Origin: Kiritimatiellia bacterium
GTDB lineage: Bacteria > Verrucomicrobiota > Kiritimatiellia > SLAD01
DNA: 5,292 nt
Direction of reading: 5' to 3'
Assembly: GCA_007128275.1 (NCBI GenBank)
Contig: SKXR01000207.1
Location: forward strand, 1-5,292
The notes under the pieces were generated by a model. The model did no database searches. It was not told where the DNA came from and saw only the letters and a list, made by a program, of their open reading frames with translations. Position numbers and translations under genes: made by a program. Shown here in pieces: positions 1 through 5,292 of this stretch (its first letter is position 1; each line of letters starts with the position of its first letter).

Positions 1-2264
1 CAATCCGTCACGGTCAGATTCCAATCGTTGCCGCCGTTGTTGTCCCAATTACCGTCGCCGTCATTGAAGACGACGTTGATCTCGGTGGTGTTGTCCGGTG
101 TGTCGTAGACATACACCCAATAATCGCCGCCGTCGATCATGGCCGGATTCGGCAGGATGGTGTCTTGCCAGTCGTTGCGGCCGATGTGGATGTACACCTG
201 CCCGCTTCCCAGCGGACTGCCCGCCTTGCGGTAGCGGATGGTTATCGGGTCGCAGCCCTCCGGATTCGGCGGATCGAATTCAACGCGCGGTTCCGGACCG
301 CCGCCGTCCGTGTGTTCCCCCACCCACACGTGGAAGATTTCGCTGCGGTTGGTGTTGCCCACGGTATCTACCGCCTCGACGAAGTAGCTGACGAGCGTGT
401 CGCTCTGGCCGTTGATCCAGCCGGAATAGCGCATGGCGCGATTGAGCGGGTCGGGTACGAGCGGCCCCTGGACCGGCGGATACCATTCGCCCGTCATCGG
501 CTCGACGGTCCACGGGCTGTTCTTCCCGGGGCTGTGCGCATAGATCTCGTGTGCGACCTCGTTCAGATTCTTGTACGAATTCCAGTCGGCGGTACGCCAG
601 TACAGGCGCACGTCGGCCACACCGCTGACGTCGTCGACGAATGTCCACACGTCAAAATCGGAAGGCTGGATGAGGTTATTATCGCCCTGCCCCCAATGGT
701 TTCCGCCCGGGTTCCAGATGGGCCGTTGCGGGTGGAAAATGCTTGGGCCGACGGTATCCACGCCGGGATGCCGCGCGATGACCTTGTTCGCTTCGGTGAT
801 CGAGAGGTTGGCGGCGCGGGTCACGTTGGCGTCCCAGGGATTGGCGCGGTCAAAATCCCAGTACCAGTAATCGGACGCCTCGGCGTTGAGATAGTGGTAC
901 CACGCCTTCGCGGTATCCGAGCCGATTCCCCATCGCACATCGTTCATCGAGTATTGATTCTCAAGCGATTCGGCGTGTTTCACGCGGTTCATCGCGGCAA
1001 TCAGTACCGACCAGCTCCAGTGATCCGGGTGTTCGCCATCGCGCGCGTTGTCCTCGACCCACTTCTCGAAGTACGGCGTGCCGCCGTCAATGCCGATCCA
1101 GGAACCCGGCTCGACGTGGATGTACGGGTCGTTCGCGGGCACCGGATGCATGTCGAGATAATCCTGCACCGTCGAATGCGCAAAGTTGGCGTTGTTTTGA
1201 ACCATGTCGAGGAAGAAGCCGTGTTGCCCGTGATAGACGTCGGCGTTGAGCATGCCAAAGTTGTCGCCGTCACTGTGGGCGACGAGCAACATCGGGCGGT
1301 TCGGATCGGTGTTGCGACTCGTCACCAGTTCCGCGCTCCAAACGTTTTCGGGCTTGAACGCGCCGTAGCCGCCGCGGGCGTTCTCGTTGCCCTCATAGCG
1401 GGCGGCGGGCACGGCGATCATCTCATAGATGGTCGGTTCGTTCGGGTCGCTCCACGGGTCCACGTAGCGGATGCGCCGCGGCTGATAGCTGAACGGCGCG
1501 GCGACCGGCGTTGGCGCCCAGACGTTCTGCAACTGCGTCCACTGACTGTTCCAGTCGGCGACGACGCCGTTACGCTGGTCGGCGCGGTTCGGGCGGATCG
1601 AACTGGCCGCCGACCATGGCAAGTCCTCGAGCGTGCGATCGATATGCCCGCTGTCGATGAGCACCCATTCGATACCTTCCTCGACCAGCGCCGGCACCAT
1701 GTGCATGGCAAAGGATGATTCGGGCGGGAAGAAACCCTTGGAATAGCTCCCTCCACTATCCCAGTTGTCGACGGACGCTTCGCGATGCAGCCGGATTTGC
1801 ATCTTCATGCTCTGGCGCGAGGTCAGCGGCATCAGCGAGTGGTGATAGGCGAACCCGATCATATCGAGACGCGGATTATCGTTCACCGTGCGCAGGCCGT
1901 TCATACCCCAGCGATAATGGTCGCGCCAGCCGCTGCTCCAGATCCCGTTCAGGTTCTCCATCAACGAGCCGGAAAAGCTGACCTGCACGCCGGCATGCGG
2001 CATGTTGCGGTCCGCGCTTTGCTGCACCGCATTCTTCGGCCAGTCGGTGTACGGGCCCATGCGCGAATCGTGCACGCCGCGCACACTGAAGTTGAACAGG
2101 CCGGCGTTGTCGATGTCCGTCACGCCCATGCGCGGGTAATAAATGGGCTGATGCATGTGCCAAAGATAGGTCACGTGAATCGGATTCTGGGCGGCGCCGG
2201 GCGTTGATAGGAGTGCGCCCAGCACGAAGGCCGGCAGCAACAGTCGGCGGCAACGATTATTCAT
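1..2264 (-). CDS. Secreted GH57 amylopullulanase/alpha-amylase-type enzyme with CBM25-like starch-binding domain (3' partial)
   Basis: Predicted exported retaining alpha-glucan hydrolase of family GH57. I translated it from the ATG at 2264-2262: 754 codons with no stop before the left edge. Residues 1-25 form a signal peptide (Arg-rich start, hydrophobic core, likely cut after 'PGAA'). GH57 regions: I, 'HMHQP' (36-40); II, about 134-160, with 'AYHHSLMPL' (139-147) and 'QIRLH'; III, 'FFPPESSF' (178-185) with likely nucleophile E182; IV, 'HSDGDNFG' (330-337) with likely acid/base D332; V, 'AEASDYWYWD' (461-470), which resembles the amylopullulanase-type region. An Ig-like segment covers about 537-649. 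From about 664 to the edge is a CBM25-like domain with 'YIHIGRNDW' and 'GNWDNNGG', whose H693, W699 and W740 are candidate glucan-binding residues. Adjacent carbohydrate-binding repeats may continue past the edge. It lies 111 bp after the GH13 stop, so an operon is likely. Specificity (alpha-1,4 only, or alpha-1,4 and alpha-1,6) cannot be decided from sequence alone. Confidence 0.9.
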   Translation of the reverse strand, partial: MNNRCRRLLLPAFVLGALLSTPGAAQNPIHVTYLWHMHQPIYYPRMGVTDIDNAGLFNFSVRGVHDSRMGPYTDWPKNAVQQSADRNMPHAGVQVSFSGSLMENLNGIWSSGWRDHYRWGMNGLRTVNDNPRLDMIGFAYHHSLMPLTSRQSMKMQIRLHREASVDNWDSGGSYSKGFFPPESSFAMHMVPALVEEGIEWVLIDSGHIDRTLEDLPWSAASSIRPNRADQRNGVVADWNSQWTQLQNVWAPTPVAAPFSYQPRRIRYVDPWSDPNEPTIYEMIAVPAARYEGNENARGGYGAFKPENVWSAELVTSRNTDPNRPMLLVAHSDGDNFGMLNADVYHGQHGFFLDMVQNNANFAHSTVQDYLDMHPVPANDPYIHVEPGSWIGIDGGTPYFEKWVEDNARDGEHPDHWSWSVLIAAMNRVKHAESLENQYSMNDVRWGIGSDTAKAWYHYLNAEASDYWYWDFDRANPWDANVTRAANLSITEANKVIARHPGVDTVGPSIFHPQRPIWNPGGNHWGQGDNNLIQPSDFDVWTFVDDVSGVADVRLYWRTADWNSYKNLNEVAHEIYAHSPGKNSPWTVEPMTGEWYPPVQGPLVPDPLNRAMRYSGWINGQSDTLVSYFVEAVDTVGNTNRSEIFHVWVGEHTDGGGPEPRVEFDPPNPEGCDPITIRYRKAGSPLGSGQVYIHIGRNDWQDTILPNPAMIDGGDYWVYVYDTPDNTTEINVVFNDGDGNWDNNGGNDWNLTVTD
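3..275 (-). other. CBM25-like starch-binding domain at the visible C-terminus of the GH57 protein
   Basis: Residues about 664-754 match the look of family 25 carbohydrate-binding modules: a beta-strand 'ITIRYRKAG', then a 'V-Y-I-H-x-G-x-N-D-W' segment (690-699), then 'EINVVFNDGDGNWDNNGGNDW' split over 728-748. In this family a His and Trp pair plus the Trp before 'DNN' stack against starch chains; H693, W699 and W740 occupy those places here. That assignment is from memory of the family pattern, not an alignment. The domain runs to about the window edge, so its last strand and anything after it are not seen. Confidence 0.75.
2190..2264 (-). other. Signal peptide coding region of the GH57 protein
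   Basis: The first 25 codons give a short N-region with four basic residues (R4, R6, R7 and the N-terminus nearby), a hydrophobic stretch from L8 to L19, and a small-residue 'TPGAA' end before Q26. This fits a Sec signal peptide cut after A25, placing the enzyme in the periplasm or outside the cell. There is a Cys at position 5 but none at the cleavage site, so a lipoprotein is not indicated. The GH57 domain starts almost at once, with 'HVTYLWHMHQP' at residues 30-40, which supports ATG 2264 as the true start. Confidence 0.8.
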
Positions 2265-2268
2265 AGTA

Positions 2269-2273
2269 TCTCT
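2269..2273 (-). promoter_or_regulatory. Weak Shine-Dalgarno-like site of the GH57 gene
   Basis: In the minus sense the bases before the ATG read AAGAAAAGAGATACT. AGAGA (2273-2269) is a weak match to the anti-Shine-Dalgarno complement and ends 4 bp before the start codon, slightly close. No GGAGG is present. It is compatible with ATG 2264 as the start, but the signal peptide beginning there is stronger evidence. Confidence 0.4.
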
Positions 2274-2296
2274 TTTCTTGCGTGATCCGATTCGGG

Positions 2297-2310
2297 CTTC
2301 AGACTTCAGA
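2297..2310 (-). repeat. Tandem 7-bp direct repeat
   Basis: TCTGAAG occurs twice back to back in the minus-strand sense (2310-2304 and 2303-2297), 33 bp upstream of the GH57 start codon. It could be chance, a replication slip or a small regulator half-site pair. Nothing else supports a function. Confidence 0.4.
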
Positions 2311-2331
2311 AAGAGGGCGGGCGGCGCAGCG

Positions 2332-2363
2332 GGCAGGACGGACGCCTCGGCGTCCGCCCTGCC
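2332..2363 (-). repeat. Intergenic GC-rich inverted repeat (14-bp stem, 4-nt loop)
   Basis: The arms 2332-2345 and 2350-2363 are complementary across 14 positions, with loop 2346-2349 (CGAG in the minus-strand sense). The only imperfect pair, 2338 with 2357, is A-C in plus-strand RNA but a G-U wobble in minus-strand RNA. A minus transcript, reading in the direction of both genes, therefore forms the better hairpin. It starts 13 bp after the GH13 stop codon. No run of U follows; the downstream bases are GC-rich, so it is not a classic Rho-independent terminator. It may be an mRNA-stabilising or attenuating hairpin between two co-transcribed genes, or a copy of a dispersed palindromic repeat. 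Confidence 0.75.
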
Positions 2364-2375
2364 GTACACACCCCT

Positions 2376-5292
2376 TTATTGCGGCGGGAGCTCGATCTCC
2401 ACCTTGAAGATCAGCATCGCGTCCGACGACGGACTCACCGTCAACACGCCGGTCGTGCTCGGCAGCGTCAGCGGTTCGTTCCAATCCCATCCGGACCCGT
2501 TCAGGCCGCTGGCTTGATAGACATGATACGTGCGGCTGGCGTCAAAGGCCTTCTGCACTTCGATTCTCCAGCCTTGCGCCACCGGCGTCATGCTCAGGAT
2601 CCGCGGGTACGAATCGGTGTCGGTCGGATCCGTGTCCGCCACGAAATGCTGGAAGTACGTATAGTCACTGCCGGCCGGCTTGTCTTCCGGATCGCCCGTA
2701 AGCCCCAGACCATCCATCCATTGCTCGAACGGAGTGGGCGGTGCGTCGCCGGAAACCGTGACGGTAATCGTCTCTTCATCGAACCCGTCGTTGCCGGTTG
2801 CGGTAAAGCGGAACGTATGCACGCCCACTTCGCCGGCCGTCGGCGTGAAGCTGAACTCAGCCGCTCCGCCAAAGCTCCAGTTGTTCGGCGCCAGGTTGCT
2901 GGCGGCTTCCACCGTCACACTGTCCCCCGGATCCGCGGTCACATTGACGGTAAAGGAGAGGGTATCGCCGACATTGACTGTTTGATGGCCAATGGCCGTT
3001 ATGACCGGCGCCGCCAGACGCGGCGGCGAATAATCATTCACCGAACTACCGTCCATACCCTCGGTCATATCGATCAAACGCAGGTACTGAGCCTGGCCGC
3101 CGGTGAAGGTGTCGGTCGGCTGGAACTCCACATAGAGTCCGTTGGCGATCAAGTCCGCACCGGAGATGCCGACCGCGCCATCAATATCGTCCCATAACGT
3201 TTGCGTCGGATCTTCAGACGCCAGATCCACCACGTTGTACGTGTGCGCCGGCTGGATACCGAACCAATTGACGCCCAAAGACACCTCCGCATCGAGCTTG
3301 AACACGGCCGCACGCGCATCGTTTTCGCGGAAGTCGTTATTGATGAGGGCAAGCACCACATCCTGTTCGGCCGCCGACACGCCCGGCACCTGGAACTTGG
3401 CGACGGCGAAGATGTCGTTGTTCCAGCCGTCGGTGGCCGCGTCCGCCAGGAAATAGTTCTGTTGCGAACGCAAGGCGGGCGAATTAAGTCGCGCCCAATT
3501 CAGTCGGGCATACGTGGCCAACAAGGAATCTTTCCAACCATCCGGCTCCCAGATGTCCATCATATGGTTGTAGCGTTTGAAGTTCGGAATCGACTTCCCG
3601 AAGTTCGTCTCGTACAGCGCAAAGTTGTTATCCGCACTGATCCCGTGATCAGACCGGTCGCCGTATTCTGCGATGTTGTTCTGTGCTCCCATTTCCTGGC
3701 CGTAGAAAATCATCGGCACGCCGTCCATCGCCGTGTTGATGGCGTAGGCATAGAGCAGCGACCATTGATCATCGGTCGGGAAGATTTCGTCGTGCGAAAT
3801 CAGGTTCAACAGGATCGGCGACATTTCGAAAGCATTCTTCCGGTCATCGAAGGCGCCGAAGAGCAAGCCCGTTGAACGGTTCGGATTGTTTTCGGTCATA
3901 TCCGGGAAGGTGCGATAGTTGAAGAACTGGTCGCGCCACAGGAAGACGATGTTCTCGTTGAGAATATCGAAGTGCCGTGCGGAACGATAGCCTACGCCGT
4001 GCCGCAGGGATCCGTCCACTTCGCGCATGCCGTCGAGGGATTCCGCCATGAAGAGGAAGTCCCATTTGTGTTGGCGCGCGCGGTTGATGGCGTATTCCCA
4101 GAACTCGTTGGGCAAGCCCTGCGCAAAGTCGCAACGCAGTCCGGCGATGCCGACTTCGGCCTGCTGTTCCTTGGTCATGCCCGGTTCGATGCCGGTCAGC
4201 TCCATCCAGTACAGCGCATAATTCGCGAAATATTCCCACAGCTCTTCGGTCTTCGGCTGCAACGGATTCAGCCAGTCGTCCTCGCGCAGGAAGCGCTGGT
4301 TCCAGCCGCTATGCCAATTGCTTTCCAGGCCTTCCGTGACCGGTCCTTGTACCAACGTGTCGTAGACGCCGAAGAAGAACTGGGCGACGTCTTCCCACTT
4401 GCCGAAGTCGATGCGGTCCGGCGCAACGGCGATGTCATTGTCTTCCATGCTCACGAAGTAGGTGGCCGGTTGCCCGTAGTTGTCTGCACGCGAATACCAA
4501 CTCGGGCGCACCGTCGAAATTCGCTGCGAGGGACTAATAGCTCCACCATCAGACCGTCGCAGGTCCATGATTTCGGCCATAACACCAATTTCGGCATCCC
4601 ATGCCGAGTGGTTGAATGTGCCGTCCAGCATGATGCCGATCCCGTTATTGTTGTAGGCATTCACGAAATCAATGAATTCCTGCATGGCGTTTTCCCGGGT
4701 GGCGGGCTCGCCCAGTACAGGATTCACCTGCCAATAATCTTTCACCGCATAAGGCGAACCGGGATCATAATCCTCGCCGGTCAACGGATCGGTTTCGCGG
4801 CCGATGGTTCCGATCGGATGAATCGGTTGCAGCCAGATCATGTTGATACCCAGATCCTGCAGATTTTGCGGATTGATCCGGTTCGGCCGGCCCGGCTCGT
4901 CGGTGATCATGTTCTGGAACGTAGAACGGCCTGAGAATTCGGTATTGGTTGATTCCGCCGTTAGGGGATTCAGCTCGTACAGAATCGTATCGAGGGCCTT
5001 CTTCGGCGAGACCACCACGGCGGTATCACGACGCAAGCCGCTGTCCGTGTAGTAGTACCAGGGACCGGCCGGGCTGAAGCGCCAGCGGGCGTTGATGCGG
5101 TAGGCGCCAGCCTTGTTTACGGGCAGTGTAACACCGAACCGACCCGCGCCAAGGTCGGTCATGGGATAGGCCTTGTAATACGTGTCCAGGGAGGTCGATG
5201 AGATGCTGTCCCAATCCTCGCTGCCCGGCAACGCCGCGAAATCGCGGCGGTTCAGATTGCTGAACAGCTCGATGTCTACAATGTCCCCGTCA
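2376..5292 (-). CDS. GH13 alpha-amylase superfamily enzyme with Ig-like and C-terminal modules (5' partial)
   Basis: Predicted retaining alpha-glucan hydrolase or transglycosylase. The frame is open at the right edge. 971 residues are visible, numbered here from the first complete codon at 5291; the stop is TAA at 2378-2376. A TTG at 5231 could be read as a start, but the preceding 20 codons, including 'NLNRRD' (residues 12-17), look like part of the N-terminal beta domain, so the true start and any signal peptide lie outside. Visible order: N-terminal beta domain (about 1-95); barrel starting near 'ILYELNP' (103-109); region I 'DGTFNH' (D223, H228); long domain B (about 230-375); region II 'GLRCDFA' with R386 and nucleophile D388; region III 'FMAES' with acid/base E417; region IV 'SHDE' with H500 and stabiliser D501; 'YGQEMG' (530-535); beta domain C (about 615-745); Ig-like domain (760-848); C-terminal module (852-971) with 'ADTDPTDTDS'. 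The catalytic triad is intact, so it is probably active. The exact GH13 subfamily and product are not determined. It lies upstream of the GH57 gene on the same strand. Confidence 0.93.
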   Translation of the reverse strand, partial: DGDIVDIELFSNLNRRDFAALPGSEDWDSISSTSLDTYYKAYPMTDLGAGRFGVTLPVNKAGAYRINARWRFSPAGPWYYYTDSGLRRDTAVVVSPKKALDTILYELNPLTAESTNTEFSGRSTFQNMITDEPGRPNRINPQNLQDLGINMIWLQPIHPIGTIGRETDPLTGEDYDPGSPYAVKDYWQVNPVLGEPATRENAMQEFIDFVNAYNNNGIGIMLDGTFNHSAWDAEIGVMAEIMDLRRSDGGAISPSQRISTVRPSWYSRADNYGQPATYFVSMEDNDIAVAPDRIDFGKWEDVAQFFFGVYDTLVQGPVTEGLESNWHSGWNQRFLREDDWLNPLQPKTEELWEYFANYALYWMELTGIEPGMTKEQQAEVGIAGLRCDFAQGLPNEFWEYAINRARQHKWDFLFMAESLDGMREVDGSLRHGVGYRSARHFDILNENIVFLWRDQFFNYRTFPDMTENNPNRSTGLLFGAFDDRKNAFEMSPILLNLISHDEIFPTDDQWSLLYAYAINTAMDGVPMIFYGQEMGAQNNIAEYGDRSDHGISADNNFALYETNFGKSIPNFKRYNHMMDIWEPDGWKDSLLATYARLNWARLNSPALRSQQNYFLADAATDGWNNDIFAVAKFQVPGVSAAEQDVVLALINNDFRENDARAAVFKLDAEVSLGVNWFGIQPAHTYNVVDLASEDPTQTLWDDIDGAVGISGADLIANGLYVEFQPTDTFTGGQAQYLRLIDMTEGMDGSSVNDYSPPRLAAPVITAIGHQTVNVGDTLSFTVNVTADPGDSVTVEAASNLAPNNWSFGGAAEFSFTPTAGEVGVHTFRFTATGNDGFDEETITVTVSGDAPPTPFEQWMDGLGLTGDPEDKPAGSDYTYFQHFVADTDPTDTDSYPRILSMTPVAQGWRIEVQKAFDASRTYHVYQASGLNGSGWDWNEPLTLPSTTGVLTVSPSSDAMLIFKVEIELPPQ

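Noticed and set aside
165..1718. Long plus-strand open frame (517 aa)
   Set aside because: It lies fully antisense to, and in codon register with, the GH57 gene, which has clear catalytic motifs, a signal peptide and a starch-binding domain. The plus-strand translation shows repetitive V/R/A/H-rich composition with no recognisable motif.
280..2253. Minus-strand frames at 280-648, 1001-1273, 1418-1756 and 1876-2253
   Set aside because: They overlap the GH57 gene on the same strand but in other frames. Their Arg/Pro/Ser-rich translations are typical out-of-frame readings of GC-rich coding DNA.
2332..2363. Rho-independent terminator after the GH13 gene
   Set aside because: The stem is strong, but the minus-strand sequence after it is GC-rich (CGCTGCGCCGCCC) with no U-tract, so it is reported as an inverted repeat instead.
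2265..2375. A promoter for the GH57 gene in the intergenic gap
   Set aside because: I see no credible -35/-10 pair in the minus sense. GATACT directly before the ATG is too close to act as a -10 unless the mRNA were leaderless, and nothing supports that.
2379..4934. Plus-strand open frames at 2379-3197, 3201-3875 and 3972-4934
   Set aside because: All are in the same antisense register opposite the GH13 gene, have shadow-like Arg/Val/His-rich composition, and show no domain or ribosome binding site that would support them.
5229..5231. TTG at 5231 as the start of the GH13 gene
   Set aside because: The frame continues upstream without a stop to the window edge, and the upstream residues, including 'NLNRRD', look like part of the N-terminal beta domain. 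A start here would also leave an exported-type multidomain enzyme with no signal peptide.

Overview
The window holds parts of two large genes. Both are on the minus strand and run right to left, separated by 111 bp. Both encode alpha-glucan (starch/glycogen) active enzymes, and both are cut by the window edges. I found no RNA genes, mobile elements, CRISPR arrays or credible plus-strand genes. The many long plus-strand reading frames are antisense shadows.

Layout in transcription order: (1) 5292 to 2376, a GH13-family (alpha-amylase superfamily) enzyme whose 5' end lies beyond the right edge. Its order is an N-terminal beta domain, a catalytic barrel with a long domain B, a beta domain C, an Ig-like domain and a short C-terminal module. 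(2) 2375 to 2265, an intergenic gap with a strong GC-rich hairpin and a small tandem repeat. (3) 2264 to 1, a secreted GH57-family (amylopullulanase/alpha-amylase type) enzyme. It has a signal peptide, a GH57 catalytic domain with recognisable conserved regions, an Ig-like linker domain and a CBM25-like starch-binding domain that runs to the left edge; its stop codon lies outside the window.

The GH57 frame has no stop before the left edge, so it appears only when the minus strand is translated from the ATG at 2264. Inside it the plus strand shows a 517-codon open frame that is exactly in register with the codons and is not a gene.

Organism: the DNA is GC-rich. The GH13 protein has an Ig-like domain followed by a module containing an 'ADTDPTDTDS' stretch, an architecture I associate with secreted proteins of the PVC group (Verrucomicrobiota, Kiritimatiellota, Lentisphaerota). 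I suggest a polysaccharide-degrading member of that group, as an inference from style rather than proof.

How the genes work together: two retaining alpha-glucan enzymes from unrelated folds (GH13 TIM barrel, GH57 incomplete barrel) are adjacent and co-oriented. At least the GH57 protein is exported and carries a starch-binding domain. The simplest reading is an extracytoplasmic starch/glycogen utilisation locus, probably co-transcribed. I do not see an obviously undescribed system. The points most worth a second look are the intergenic hairpin, the branching-enzyme-like region IV of the GH13 protein, and the GH57-CBM25 pairing.
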